From contig JAKIWG010000003.1 in NCBI GenBank assembly GCA_022750155.1, positions 35,351-99,350 of the forward strand: a stretch of 64,000 nucleotides of DNA, read 5' to 3'. Below the pieces are notes generated by a model that ran no database searches, had not been told where the DNA came from, and saw only the letters and a program-made list of their open reading frames with translations. A program made the position numbers and the translations under genes. Within the stretch, counting starts at the first letter, position 1. Every line of letters begins with the position of its first letter. Below, one piece after another: positions 26,164 through 35,540 of this stretch. The DNA comes from Thermoplasmata archaeon (lineage in GTDB: Archaea > Thermoplasmatota > Thermoplasmata > Lutacidiplasmatales > UBA184).

Positions 26164-27407
26164 AGATGCGCCCGTTCGGACGGCTGCTCGCGGCGGAGAC
26201 CGCTCGGGAGAGGCTGCTGCGTGCGGTCCGGCCGGTCCGAAGGACCGAGGAGGTTCCCCTGGTGGAGTCCGTCGGCCGAGTGGCCGCCCTCTCCTACTCC
26301 GCGCCGTCGCCCGTCCCTGCCTTCGCTCGGGCCACTTGGGACGGCTATGCGCTGCGCTCGAGCAGCACCCGGGCAGCACGGTCGAAGACGCCGGTTCGTC
26401 TGCGGCTCGTCGGCGAAGTTCACGCGGAGGACGCCCTCGGCCGGTCGGTGGCCGCCGAGGAAGCGGTCGCCATCGCGACCGGCGGCGCGATGCCGGCCGG
26501 GACGGACTCGGTGATCATCTTCGAGGAGGTCAGGACCGTGGGGGGCGAACTGCTCGTCCCGCGGCCGGTGCGGGTCGGGGAACATGTGGCCGAGCCCGGG
26601 GACGATTTCGAGAAGGGAGACCGGCTCGTCGGGGCGGGCGAGGAGCTCACCCCGGCCGCGCTCGGCGCCCTCGCGGCCACGGGCCGGACCGAGGTCGACG
26701 TCTTCGCGCGACCCGTGGTCAGCGTGATCCCAAACGGGAACGAGCTCGTCGCCCCCGGCGGGCGGCTCGGACCGGGCCAGATCCACGAAACGAACAACGT
26801 CACGTTGGGGGCGCTCGTCGCGGCCGCCGGGGGGATCCCCCGGCTCGTCCCGCCGGTGATCGACGATCCCGACGCCATCGAACGCGCCATCCGCGCCGCC
26901 ATCCCCGAGAGCGATCTCGTGCTCGTCACCGGCGGCAGCTCGGTGGGCGACCACGACTATCTCCCGGCCATCTTCCCCCGGATCGGGCGACTCCTGTTCC
27001 ACGGGATCGCGGTGCGTCCCGGAAAGCCGACGCTCGCGGCGGCCGCGGGTCCAAAGTTGGTCATCGGGATGCCGGGCCACCCCACCTCCTGCCTTTCGAA
27101 CGGCTTCTGGCTGCTCCTTCCGGTCCTCCGCCGTCTCGGCCATCGATCCGGTCCGGGGTGGGTGGACATGACGCTCCGTATGGCCGAGCCGTACCGCGTC
27201 CCCACGGCCGGGCTCTCTACGGTGGTTCCCCTGCACATCGAGGGCGGATCCGGGACCCCGACGTTCCGCGACTCATCCGCGATCACCTCCCTCAGCGCCG
27301 CGAACGGCTTCGTCTTCCTCCCCCCCGGGAGGAGCCAGCTCCGCCGGGGCGAGCGCGTCCTCGCGCACCTGCTCCCCTTCCCTATCTCGGCGCCGGCGAA
27401 TCCTTGA
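26160..27407 (+). CDS. moeA: Molybdopterin molybdenumtransferase MoeA
   Basis: Inserts molybdate (or tungstate) into molybdopterin-AMP to finish molybdenum cofactor. The 415-residue product has PAFARATWDGYALRSS, AIATGGAMPAGTDSVIIFEEV, VIPNGNELV, GPGQIHETNN, the VTGGSSVGDHDYLP motif and VRPGKPTLAA followed by IGMPGHPTSCLSN. The C-terminal domain IV is present. It overlaps the PfkB gene by 4 nt and is followed by moaA after 55 nt, so the pair contributes both ends of the cofactor pathway. Confidence 0.94.
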   Translation: MKMRPFGRLLAAETARERLLRAVRPVRRTEEVPLVESVGRVAALSYSAPSPVPAFARATWDGYALRSSSTRAARSKTPVRLRLVGEVHAEDALGRSVAAEEAVAIATGGAMPAGTDSVIIFEEVRTVGGELLVPRPVRVGEHVAEPGDDFEKGDRLVGAGEELTPAALGALAATGRTEVDVFARPVVSVIPNGNELVAPGGRLGPGQIHETNNVTLGALVAAAGGIPRLVPPVIDDPDAIERAIRAAIPESDLVLVTGGSSVGDHDYLPAIFPRIGRLLFHGIAVRPGKPTLAAAAGPKLVIGMPGHPTSCLSNGFWLLLPVLRRLGHRSGPGWVDMTLRMAEPYRVPTAGLSTVVPLHIEGGSGTPTFRDSSAITSLSAANGFVFLPPGRSQLRRGERVLAHLLPFPISAPANP

Positions 27408-27430
27408 GCCGGTCGGCGCCGGACTCCAAA

Positions 27431-27438
27431 GGCTATTG
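27431..27438 (+). promoter_or_regulatory. Possible TATA box of moaA
   Basis: GGCTATTG lies 25-32 nt upstream of the moaA GTG at 27463. It suggests moaA can also be transcribed separately from moeA. Confidence 0.3.
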
Positions 27439-27462
27439 TCTCGGGCGGGTCATCCCCCGGCC

Positions 27463-28485
27463 GTGAAGGACCGCTACGGCCGGGAGGTCTCCGACCTCCG
27501 GATCTCCTTGACCCAACGGTGCAACCTCACCTGCGTGTTCTGCCACATGGAGGGCCAACCCGCCTCACGCGAGGAGCTCACCCCCGCGGAGATCGAGACG
27601 CTCGTACGCGCTTCGGTCGAGGTGGGGGTGGACCGGGTCAAGCTCACCGGGGGCGAACCCACCCTCCGCACCGACCTCGTCGAGATCGTCCGACGCATCC
27701 GCCCGCTCGTCCGGGAGGTCTCGATGACGACGAACGGGCTGCTGCTCGAGCGGCTCGCCCTGCCGTTGCGCGAGGCGGGGCTCGCCCGGGTGAACGTCAG
27801 CCTTCCAAGCCTCGACCGGGCGGTCTACCAACGTCTGACGGGGGTGGACGGCGTCGATCGGGTCATCCGGGGCGTGCACGCCGCACGCGACGCCGGGTTG
27901 GCGCCGATCAAGCTCAACGTGGTCGCCCTGTCGGGCACCAGTGCCGAACCGGATTCCGTAGAGCCCCTCGTGACGTTCGCCCAGGAGACCGGGGCGATCG
28001 TGCAGGTCATCGAGTTCGAGAACGTGAAAGGGCGCGTGGACCCGAGGGTCTACCGAGCGCTGCATTCGGAGCTCGGCCGCTTGAGCGAGGAGGCGGCCTC
28101 CCGGGCCTTTCGGACGGAGCACAACCGGCTGCACGACCGTCCCCGCTACACGTTCGAGCGCGCCGGAAAGCCGATCACTCTCGAGGTGGTCCAGCCCGTC
28201 GAGAACCCGGCCTTCTGCATGGCGTGCCACCGACTTCGCATCACCAGCGACGGTCGGCTCAAGGGATGCCTGATGACGAACTCGGGCCTTGTCGACGTGC
28301 GTGGCCTACTCCGCGACGGGGCTCCGTTCGAGGAACTCGTCAAAGCCTTCCGGACCGCGGTCCGGCTCCGCGCCCCGTTCTTCCAGGGCCCGGAGACGAG
28401 CCGACCGACCCCAGCCGGGCCCGACGATGTGCCGGAGTTCGGCGCCACCCTCCCGGTCGTGGGCGCCCGGGCCGGCAATAGTTAA
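27463..28485 (+). CDS. moaA: GTP 3',8-cyclase MoaA
   Basis: Radical-SAM enzyme for the first step of molybdopterin synthesis. From GTG 27463 the product (340 residues) begins KDRYGREVSDLRISLTQRCNLTCVFCHMEG, with the CxxxCxxC cluster at Cys20, Cys24 and Cys27, then LTGGEPTLR. The C-terminal second [4Fe-4S] site appears as FCMACHRLRITSDGRLKGCLM. A TTG at 27436 opens the frame earlier, but the GTG start aligns with the family. It lies downstream of moeA. Confidence 0.94.
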   Translation: MKDRYGREVSDLRISLTQRCNLTCVFCHMEGQPASREELTPAEIETLVRASVEVGVDRVKLTGGEPTLRTDLVEIVRRIRPLVREVSMTTNGLLLERLALPLREAGLARVNVSLPSLDRAVYQRLTGVDGVDRVIRGVHAARDAGLAPIKLNVVALSGTSAEPDSVEPLVTFAQETGAIVQVIEFENVKGRVDPRVYRALHSELGRLSEEAASRAFRTEHNRLHDRPRYTFERAGKPITLEVVQPVENPAFCMACHRLRITSDGRLKGCLMTNSGLVDVRGLLRDGAPFEELVKAFRTAVRLRAPFFQGPETSRPTPAGPDDVPEFGATLPVVGARAGNS

Positions 28486-28486
28486 G
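28477..28486 (+). promoter_or_regulatory. TATA box of purQ
   Basis: AATAGTTAAG overlaps the end of moaA and ends 23 nt before the purQ GTG at 28509, a leaderless spacing. Confidence 0.45.
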
Positions 28487-28508
28487 CCCGGCTCGGCCTC
28501 CGAGCGCC

Positions 28509-29339
28509 GTGACCCGTCGCTCGCTGCGGATCGCGATCGTCGCCATCGAGGGGACGAACAATGATTCGGAGTTGTTCGTCGCCCTTCGGACGCTCGGCGC
28601 CCGCCCGGAGGTCGTCCACCTCAAGCAGCTCGAGGGCCGAGATGTCGAGCCGAAGGCGCGTCGCCGCGTGATGGACTACCAGATCCTCCTGTTCCCGGGG
28701 GGTTTCTCCGGGGGGGACTACGTCCGCGCCGGGGCGATCCTCGCCGCGAGGACCCGCGCGGCCATCGGGCCCGAGCTCGAGGAGTTCGTCCGCTCCGGGC
28801 GACTCGTGGGCGGGATCTGCAACGGGTTTCAGGTCCTGACGGAGTTGGGCCTCCTTCCCGGGCGCCCGGGGGGCCGCCTGGGTCCACCGGAGGCCGCGCT
28901 CATGACGAACGACTCCGGGCGCTACGAGTGCCGTCCGACGTTCCTCGCCTGGCAGGGCGGATCGTTCCCGCCGATGAAGGACCGACCGCTCGGGGAACGC
29001 TACCTCTTCCCGAGCGGCCACGGTGAGGGGAAACTCGTTCTCGCGGGCGAGCCCGGGGTCCGTCGGAAGGAGCTCGAGGCAAACGGCCAGGTGCTCTTCC
29101 GATGGGTGGCGCCGGACGGGAGCGAGGCGAGCTACCCGTGGAACCCGAACGGCTCGGAAGGGAACCTCGCCGGGATCACGAATCCCGAGGGGAACGTCTT
29201 CGGCCTGATGCCCCATCCCGAGCGCGGATTCTTCCGCGCCCAGGCACCGGACTGGACCCGCGGGGGTTCCGCCGAAGGGTTCGGCGACGGCCACCGATTC
29301 CTCGACGGACTGCTCCGGTACGCCGAACGTCGGAACTGA
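28509..29339 (+). CDS. purQ: Phosphoribosylformylglycinamidine synthase subunit PurQ
   Basis: The glutaminase subunit of FGAM synthase in purine synthesis. The 276-residue product has IAIVAIEGTNNDSE, FPGGFSGGDYVRAG, the nucleophile elbow LVGGICNGFQVL (Cys) and the catalytic His/Glu in LMPHPERGFF. Start is GTG 28509. No purL or purS is in the window. The last 164 nt are overlapped by the convergent HemK-like gene. Confidence 0.93.
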   Translation: MTRRSLRIAIVAIEGTNNDSELFVALRTLGARPEVVHLKQLEGRDVEPKARRRVMDYQILLFPGGFSGGDYVRAGAILAARTRAAIGPELEEFVRSGRLVGGICNGFQVLTELGLLPGRPGGRLGPPEAALMTNDSGRYECRPTFLAWQGGSFPPMKDRPLGERYLFPSGHGEGKLVLAGEPGVRRKELEANGQVLFRWVAPDGSEASYPWNPNGSEGNLAGITNPEGNVFGLMPHPERGFFRAQAPDWTRGGSAEGFGDGHRFLDGLLRYAERRN

Positions 29340-29976
29340 CCGGGCCGTACCGCGCGACCCGGGGCGCGCGGAGGGCTTCGACGCTCAGTCGCTCCCCCTC
29401 GAGGGCCCGTGCCGCGACCCGGCGCCATCGGCCCCCGGCCCGGCGCCAGCGGCGTCGCAGCGAGGCGACGCCCTCTCCGTCCTGACGGGTGGAGAAGACG
29501 ATGAACGCCACTCCGCCCGGTGCCAGGTGATCTCGGAGCGTGGCGAGCAGGCGACGCGTCGTCTCGAGGCCGTCCGGACCTCCGTCCAACGCCAGGTGAT
29601 GCCAACGATCCGAGTCCTCCGAGCCTCGCGGCGTCGGCAGGTACGGCGGGTTCGCGAGGATCCGGTCGAACTTCCCGAGGCCGTTCGCGAGGTCGGCGAG
29701 CACGGGGCGGACGCAGAGCCCCTCGCCCTGGGCGCGACACGAGAGGCTCGTGAGGGCCTCCGGATTGAGGTCGGTCGCCACCACCCAGAGCCCGGCGCGC
29801 GCGGCGGCGAGGGAGGCGACGCCGCTCCCGCAGCCTACCTCGAGCACCCTCGACGCCCCCGGTAGGCGGGCGAACGGCAGGAGCATCACCGAATCCTCGC
29901 GCGGCGGGTACACCGAGGTCGCGAGCCCGATCGGGGTCGTGCGCGTGCCTTGGCCTAGCACTCCGGGCCGCCTCAC
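29176..29976 (-). CDS. HemK2/Mtq2-like N5-glutamine or N6-adenine methyltransferase
   Basis: A class I SAM methyltransferase of the archaeal HemK-related group, likely modifying a glutamine of release factor aRF1. It shows VYPPREDS (residues 22-29), the SAM loop VLEVGCGSG (44-52) and the catalytic NPPY (109-112). The family is normally about 200 residues; here the frame runs to 266 residues, and the last 54 codons, very rich in Arg and Gly, are antisense to the end of purQ. The start may be GTG 29976 or GTG 29961. The tail looks like stop-codon loss into the neighbour rather than a domain. Confidence 0.85.
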   Translation of the reverse strand: MRRPGVLGQGTRTTPIGLATSVYPPREDSVMLLPFARLPGASRVLEVGCGSGVASLAAARAGLWVVATDLNPEALTSLSCRAQGEGLCVRPVLADLANGLGKFDRILANPPYLPTPRGSEDSDRWHHLALDGGPDGLETTRRLLATLRDHLAPGGVAFIVFSTRQDGEGVASLRRRWRRAGGRWRRVAARALEGERLSVEALRAPRVARYGPVSSDVRRTGAVRRGIGGRRRTLRRNPRGSSPVPGRGRIRARDGASGRRRSPRDS

Positions 29977-30035
29977 CGGGACACCTTCTTATTCCTCAGG
30001 GGGATTACCGGCCTGCTTCTCGGAGTTATCTGCCT

Positions 30036-30593
30036 GTGCCTCGTCGGCTAGCCGCCCCAGTCAAAATCGGCATCACTGGGCTACCGGGCTCGGGAAAGAC
30101 CCAGACGTTGCTGCGGATCATCCAGCTCCTCGAGCAGGAGGGGATCAAGGTCGGGGGCATGGTCACCGAGCCGATCATCGAACGCCAGCGTCGCACGGGG
30201 TTCCAGATCACCAACTGGCTCACGAAAGAGCACGCCGTCTTCGCCCACGAGGGCCTGAAGTCGCGCGTCAAGTCCGGCCGCTACGGGGTGAACCTCGAGG
30301 CGCTCGAAGGGCTGGGCACGCGCTCGCTCCTGGAGGCCCGCGAGTCGGCCGATGTGATCGTCATCGACGAGGTCGGCAAGATGGAGGTCGAGAGCGACGT
30401 GTTCACCAAGAGCGTGACCGAGACCCTCGACACCAACAAATCTATCGTCATGACGCTCCATAAGAAGTCGCGGAACCCGCTCCTGCAGGACATCCGACGG
30501 AGGGACGAACTACGACTGCTCGAGGTCACGCCGGTGAACAAGAACCTCCTCGCGTTCAAGATCGTCCGCCTGCTGACCGGTCGCGCCCACTGA
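30036..30593 (+). CDS. Nucleoside-triphosphatase THEP1
   Basis: A 185-residue P-loop NTPase of the THEP1 family. Walker A is GLPGSGKT (residues 14-21) and Walker B VIVIDEVGKMEVES; the HKKSRNPLLQDIRRR segment is also typical. THEP1 proteins hydrolyse NTPs in vitro; the cellular role is unknown. It starts at GTG 30036 (MPRRLAAPVKIGITG) and is followed by trm1 after 5 nt, suggesting co-transcription. Confidence 0.9.
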   Translation: MPRRLAAPVKIGITGLPGSGKTQTLLRIIQLLEQEGIKVGGMVTEPIIERQRRTGFQITNWLTKEHAVFAHEGLKSRVKSGRYGVNLEALEGLGTRSLLEARESADVIVIDEVGKMEVESDVFTKSVTETLDTNKSIVMTLHKKSRNPLLQDIRRRDELRLLEVTPVNKNLLAFKIVRLLTGRAH

Positions 30594-30598
30594 CGACG

Positions 30599-31711
30599 GT
30601 GACCCTCTCGCGCGAGGGCGCGACCGAGCTCGAACTTCCCGAATCGCCCTCCGACCGGGGCCCGGCGTCGAAGGCGGCGGTGTTCTACAATGCCGCGATG
30701 GCCGTCGACCGGGACCTGGGGGTGGCCCTTGCCCGTACCCTTCGCGAGCAGGGGCAGGGGCCCCTCCGAGGCTGGGAGATGCTCGCGGCCACGGGCGTCC
30801 GCGGCCTCCGGCTAGTGCACGAGAGCGACCTGTTCGGGGAAATGTGGTTCACCGAACAGAATCCGCAGGCGCTCGAGGTCCTCCGGCGCAACGTCGCCCG
30901 GTACTCCTCTCGCGGCGCCCACGCCCGTGCCCACAACGCCCATTCGCCGCTGCGCGAGGGGCCGTTCGACTACGTCGACGTCGACCCGTACGGGACCCCG
31001 GCCCCGTTCCTTCCGACCGCGCTCGACGCGCTGCGCCCGGGGGGGCTGCTCGGCGTGACCGCGACGGACATGATGGTCCTCGCCGGGGTCCTCAAGGGGA
31101 CGTGCGAGGCACGCTACGGGGCCCGCCCGCTCCGCGGTCGGTTCGGCCCGGAAGGGGGGCTCAGGGTGCTCCTCGCCTACGTCGCCCGCCTCGCGGCGGA
31201 GCGCGGCCGCCAGGTCCACCCGATCCTCGCCTACGTCCACGACCACCACGTCCGTGCGTACCTTCGGGTCGACCTCACCTCGGAGCGGGAGATGCCGGTC
31301 CCCGTCGGGATGCTCTCGGAGCCGTGGGACGGTCCGGCCGTCATCGGTGGCCCGTTCGGCCCCATGTGGCTGGGCCGGCTCTTCGACCCGGCGATCGTCG
31401 CGCGCGTGGGGACCCCCCCGGGGGCGGCGCGGGCGAAGGACCTCGAGCGCATGCTGGGCGCCTTCCGGGGCGAATCGCGCGCCGACCGGCCCCTCTTCTA
31501 CGAGCCCAACGAGCTCGCCTCCACCCTGCATCTCGCCAATCCCCCCGCGATCGACGCGCTGCTCGACCGCCTGGAGTCCGGGGGATGGAGCGCCGGTCGC
31601 TCCCACGTCCGCGCGGCGGCGTTCCGCACGACGGCGCCGCGCGTAGATGTGCTCCTCGCGGCGAAGGCCGTTTCCGAAGGTCAGGCCCAGAAACCCCGCG
31701 TCCGGGCGTAG
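30599..31711 (+). CDS. trm1: tRNA (guanine26-N2)-dimethyltransferase
   Basis: Methylates G26 of tRNAs using SAM. The 370-residue product has the Trm1 signatures SKAAVFYNAAMAVDRDL, MLAATGVRGLRL and FDYVDVDPYGTPAPFLP, then TATDMMVLAG. The C-terminal half carries the tRNA-binding domain (LAYVHDHHVRAYLRV). Start GTG 30599. The last 31 nt overlap the convergent helicase gene. Confidence 0.94.
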   Translation: MTLSREGATELELPESPSDRGPASKAAVFYNAAMAVDRDLGVALARTLREQGQGPLRGWEMLAATGVRGLRLVHESDLFGEMWFTEQNPQALEVLRRNVARYSSRGAHARAHNAHSPLREGPFDYVDVDPYGTPAPFLPTALDALRPGGLLGVTATDMMVLAGVLKGTCEARYGARPLRGRFGPEGGLRVLLAYVARLAAERGRQVHPILAYVHDHHVRAYLRVDLTSEREMPVPVGMLSEPWDGPAVIGGPFGPMWLGRLFDPAIVARVGTPPGAARAKDLERMLGAFRGESRADRPLFYEPNELASTLHLANPPAIDALLDRLESGGWSAGRSHVRAAAFRTTAPRVDVLLAAKAVSEGQAQKPRVRA

Positions 31712-34512
31712 CTTCGCTCGGCCCGCAGTATCTCCGTCAGCAGGTCGCTCTCGTTCCGGTAGAGACGTGACAGTAGGCGTCGCGCGGTGTCCGGACCGAC
31801 CCCGCGCGCCGCCAGGCAGAGGAGCGCGTTCTCCCCGTACGTCGCGAGCAGCTCGGCGGACGTGTAGGCCGTCCTAAGCAGGGTCGTCATCGCCTCCGAC
31901 GGCGCCCGGGGGAGCTTGGCCGTCTTCCGACCTTTCCATTTGCGCTTGGCGTAGGCGGCCACCTGGGTGACATCCTCCGGCCGACGAGGGGAGAGGACCG
32001 CCGAGAGCGAGCCGCCGCAGATGCCGCAGAGGCTGCCGCCCGCGGCGACGTACCGGGCCGGGGTGATCGTCCGCGTGAAGCCGCAGCGCAGGCACACCAG
32101 GGTCTGTTCCTCCTGGCGGAGCCGGTCGGCGACGGCCTTGAGGAGGGTGGGCGGTGGCACGTCCGGGAGCTCCCGCCACTTGAGCCGGGAAAGCGGCAGG
32201 TCGGTCCAGGTCCCCGGCGGGGTGGCATGGACCTCGATCCGTCCGTCGGCGATCGCTTCGAGCACCTCGCGCCCGTGCAGCGGGTCATGCCGGTCGTGGA
32301 GGGTCTTGTCGAGCACCTCTTCGCCGAGGGGCTGCTGGCGGGAGTGTTCGAGGAGCGGCTCGATGACCCGAAGGTCCCGCGGGTCGGCGGTCGGGGGAAG
32401 GACCCCGAACTTGCGGGCCACGGTGAGGAAGATCCATCGGTAATCGTACCCGGAGGGGACGAGCTTCTCCAGGATTCCGTCCAATGCGTCGGCCGGCACG
32501 GCGAGCGCCTGGCGGAGGGTCTCGAAGTCGACGGCGACGGGAAGTCCGAGGACGAACCACGTGGGTTCGACGGAGAGGACCTCGACCCGGGCTCCGAGAC
32601 GCGAGGTGAGCTGCGCGGAGGTGGCGAGGGAGAGGGTCTCATTCGTTCGAGTCCCGAAGCACGCGCCGAAGACGACCATCCGGCCCTGCAGGGTGATCGT
32701 GATCCGGCGGTCGTCCGGGAACACGCCGGTCTCCCGGCCGGCGGCGAGCCGGGTCTCCAGGTGGCGACGCGCGAGGGGGTCGAGCGGGTAGGCGTCGAGC
32801 GACCCGTCCCGTCGCATCCGTCCGATCTCCTGGGCGACGTCGAAGGGAACGGGCAGCTCCTCGCCGACCCATCGAGGTTCCTGACCGATCTCCGCGACGG
32901 TCTCGACGAGGAGTTCGGCCTCCCGAGACTCCACGACGCGCCACGTCTGGCCGTGAAGGAGGAAGATCTGGTCGGGCTGGGCGATGATCTGCGTCAGCAC
33001 GAACCGCTCGTCGAGGGTTCCGATCAGCCGACGGGTGGCGATGTCCCTCAGCCGGTACGTCCGTTCCTCCGGGATCAGCGAGAGCGTGCTGTAGAAGCGA
33101 TGCAGGGTCCCGCGCCCGGGGCGAAGCTGCCCGCCCTCCTCGCGCAGCGATCCGATCCCCGAGAGATACGTCGCGAGCCTCGTCCAGTCGGACTCCGTCA
33201 GGCCGGCGGCCGGTGCGGCCCGCCCGAGCTTGGCCGCGAGGAGATGGGGCTCCGCCTGCCCCTCGGCCCTCAGTTCGGCGATCACCTGCTGGGCGGCCGC
33301 GAGCCGGTTCCGGGTCCGCCACGTGGTCGGCTCGACCTCGGCGTGCATCGCCCGGCGGGCGAGGACGGCCGCCTCCTCGAGGTCCTCGTCGTCGATGGCG
33401 ATGACCACCCCTTCCACCGCCCGCCCGATGCGGTGGCCCGAGCGCCCGACGCGCTGGAGGAGACGGCCGGATTGGTGGGGCGAACCGAATTGGATCACGA
33501 GGTCGACGCTGCCGATGTCGATCCCGAGCTCGAGCGAGGAGGTGGCGATCAGCGCCCTCAGCTTCCCCTCTCGGAACCGCTGTTCGGCCTCCTCCCGGAC
33601 CTCGCGAGACAGGGAACCGTGGTGGACGGCGACGGCGAGGTCGGGGGCGAGCCGAGCGAGCCGCGCCGCGAGACCCTCGGCCGTCGGCCGGGTGTTCACG
33701 AACACCAGGGTCGTCCGGTGGGCCCGGACCTCCTCCTCGACGGTGCGTAGCGCCGCCAGGAGCGGGCCATCGGCCTTCAACTCGCGGGCCAACTCCGCCG
33801 GGAGAGGAGGACGGTCCGCCGGGGGCAATCGGGCCCGGATGGTGATCTTCCGCGGGATCCTCGCCTGCCGGACCTCGACCTCACGCGGGGCCGGCGAAAG
33901 GAAGCGGGCGACCTCCTCCGGGTTCCCGACGGTGGCCGATAGGCCCACGCGCCGGACCGGACGACCGACCCAGGCATCCAGCCGTTCCAGGGTGAGGGCG
34001 AGCTGGGCTCCCCGGTCGTTGGGCGCCAGCTCGTGGACCTCGTCGATCACGACGGCCCGAACGTTCCGAAGGCCTTCGCGAAGGCGCTTTCCCACGAGGA
34101 GCAACTGGAGCGTCTCCGGCGTGGTGAGCAGGAGATCCGGCGGGTGCTTCGATTGGCGCAGCCGGTCGGAGGCGGTCGTGTCGCCGTGGCGTACCGCCGC
34201 GGTCAATCCCACCTCGCGGACGAACGAGACCAGCCGGTGTTCGAGGTCCCGGTTGAGCGCCCGCAGCGGCGTGACATACAGCAGGCTGACGGGCGGCGAT
34301 GGGTCCTTGAGCTGACGGGAGAGGAGAGGGAGGAGCGCCGCCTCGGTCTTTCCGGTGCCGGTCGGGGAGATCAGGAGCGCGTCGGCGGCGGTCTCGAGCA
34401 GGGGGAGGGCGAGCTGCTGGATCTCGGTGAGCTCGGTGATCCCGCGCCCTTCCACGGCGGTCCGTAGCCGGGGATGCAAACGGTGCCGGGGGTCGAGCGC
34501 GTCGATCGACAT
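31681..34512 (-). CDS. lhr: Lhr-type superfamily 2 ATP-dependent helicase
   Basis: A 943-residue DEAD/DEAH-box helicase of the Lhr family, thought to unwind or anneal nucleic acids in repair. Motif Q/I: TEIQQLALPLL and SPTGTGKTEA; motif Ia VTPLRALNRDL; motif II VVIDEVHELAPNDRG; motif III GLSATVGN; motif VI region QRVGRSGHRIGR. The C-terminal part holds winged-helix and beta domains, then CxxC...CxxC (LVCLRCG, LCGICGG), a zinc finger, and a helix-hairpin-helix-like end (LAARGVGPDTARRLLSRLY). It runs convergently with trm1, overlapping by 31 nt. Confidence 0.92.
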   Translation of the reverse strand: MSIDALDPRHRLHPRLRTAVEGRGITELTEIQQLALPLLETAADALLISPTGTGKTEAALLPLLSRQLKDPSPPVSLLYVTPLRALNRDLEHRLVSFVREVGLTAAVRHGDTTASDRLRQSKHPPDLLLTTPETLQLLLVGKRLREGLRNVRAVVIDEVHELAPNDRGAQLALTLERLDAWVGRPVRRVGLSATVGNPEEVARFLSPAPREVEVRQARIPRKITIRARLPPADRPPLPAELARELKADGPLLAALRTVEEEVRAHRTTLVFVNTRPTAEGLAARLARLAPDLAVAVHHGSLSREVREEAEQRFREGKLRALIATSSLELGIDIGSVDLVIQFGSPHQSGRLLQRVGRSGHRIGRAVEGVVIAIDDEDLEEAAVLARRAMHAEVEPTTWRTRNRLAAAQQVIAELRAEGQAEPHLLAAKLGRAAPAAGLTESDWTRLATYLSGIGSLREEGGQLRPGRGTLHRFYSTLSLIPEERTYRLRDIATRRLIGTLDERFVLTQIIAQPDQIFLLHGQTWRVVESREAELLVETVAEIGQEPRWVGEELPVPFDVAQEIGRMRRDGSLDAYPLDPLARRHLETRLAAGRETGVFPDDRRITITLQGRMVVFGACFGTRTNETLSLATSAQLTSRLGARVEVLSVEPTWFVLGLPVAVDFETLRQALAVPADALDGILEKLVPSGYDYRWIFLTVARKFGVLPPTADPRDLRVIEPLLEHSRQQPLGEEVLDKTLHDRHDPLHGREVLEAIADGRIEVHATPPGTWTDLPLSRLKWRELPDVPPPTLLKAVADRLRQEEQTLVCLRCGFTRTITPARYVAAGGSLCGICGGSLSAVLSPRRPEDVTQVAAYAKRKWKGRKTAKLPRAPSEAMTTLLRTAYTSAELLATYGENALLCLAARGVGPDTARRLLSRLYRNESDLLTEILRAERSYARTRGFWA

Positions 34513-34590
34513 CGGAGGGCGGCGGCGAAAGTTCCCCGGCGGAAAGAGATGGCGGGCCCCCCCGCGGCGGTCCCGGAGACCCGCCCGCGT

Positions 34591-35403
34591 CTACGGGGGG
34601 GCCGCGCCCATTCCAGCCGAGACCGCCGCGGCGGCCAGACCGACTCCCAGCAGCAGGACCACTCCCACCCCGATCAGGATGCCCCCGACCGTTCTGCGGA
34701 GCGTCGCCTCGGAGAGCTTGCCCGTCAGGCGCGCCCCCAGGAACGCCCCCACGACCGCGGAGGGCACCAAGTAGAGGGCGAGCCACAGGTCGACGGTGCC
34801 CCCCGCGAGGTGCCCGGCGAGTCCCGCGATCCCGACGAGGACACCGACGGCCAGGTTCGTCCCGACGGCGTCCTTCACGCCGACCCCCGCCCGAAGCAAC
34901 GCGGGAAGCCGGATCGTTCCCAGGATCAACCCGACCAAGCCTCCGAGAAGCCCGATGGCGAGCCCGGCCGCGGCGATCGCCCAACGTCGACGGGAGGGCG
35001 ACAACGCCTTCTCGCTACCTGCCCGTTCGTCGGCGGCCTTCGCACGGAATCGGAGCAGTTCGTATCCCTGCTCGATCACGATCGCGGAGATCACGACGAG
35101 CAGGAGCGTCCCCGGGACCCACCCGGCAAGCAGGCCGCCGACGATCGCCCCCACGACCGAGGGGGGAGCCATGGCCACGAACGCCTCCCGATCGAACCGA
35201 CCGGCCTTGAGATGCGTGAGGGCTCCGGCTCCGGCTCCCGCCCCGGAGATCGTGATGTTCGTCCCGCCGGCGACCGCCGGCGGAAGGGTCGCCAGGAGGA
35301 GCGGGAGGCGGAGGTTGCCGAGGACGAGCCCGGCGATACTTCCGAGGAGCCCAATGGCGAATGTCGCCGAGATGAGGATCAGGAGCAGGAGGTCACCCGT
35401 CAC
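34591..35403 (-). CDS. TauE/SafE-family membrane permease
   Basis: A 270-residue polytopic membrane protein with eight or so hydrophobic segments in two repeated halves (SATFAIGLLGSIAGLVLGNLRLPLLL and AAGLAIGLLGGLVGLILGTIRLPALL are internal duplicates). This is the TauE/SafE (COG0730) layout; members export sulfite, sulfoacetate or other organic anions. GTG 35403 is chosen because the upstream 20 residues are charged and hydrophilic. The substrate is unknown; the permease lies next to no obvious sulfur gene. Confidence 0.88.
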   Translation of the reverse strand: MTGDLLLLILISATFAIGLLGSIAGLVLGNLRLPLLLATLPPAVAGGTNITISGAGAGAGALTHLKAGRFDREAFVAMAPPSVVGAIVGGLLAGWVPGTLLLVVISAIVIEQGYELLRFRAKAADERAGSEKALSPSRRRWAIAAAGLAIGLLGGLVGLILGTIRLPALLRAGVGVKDAVGTNLAVGVLVGIAGLAGHLAGGTVDLWLALYLVPSAVVGAFLGARLTGKLSEATLRRTVGGILIGVGVVLLLGVGLAAAAVSAGMGAAPP

Positions 35404-35540
35404 ATTCCCTCCCCAGGGGCCGTGCGGGCGGCTCGCACGGGAGCCCGCCTCCCGGAGCCGCACCTACCCCGGGGGCGCACCACATCCCCCGCAGGGACGG
35501 ATCCCGGCCCACCGCCTGCCCCCTCCGAGTGCTCGCGGGA

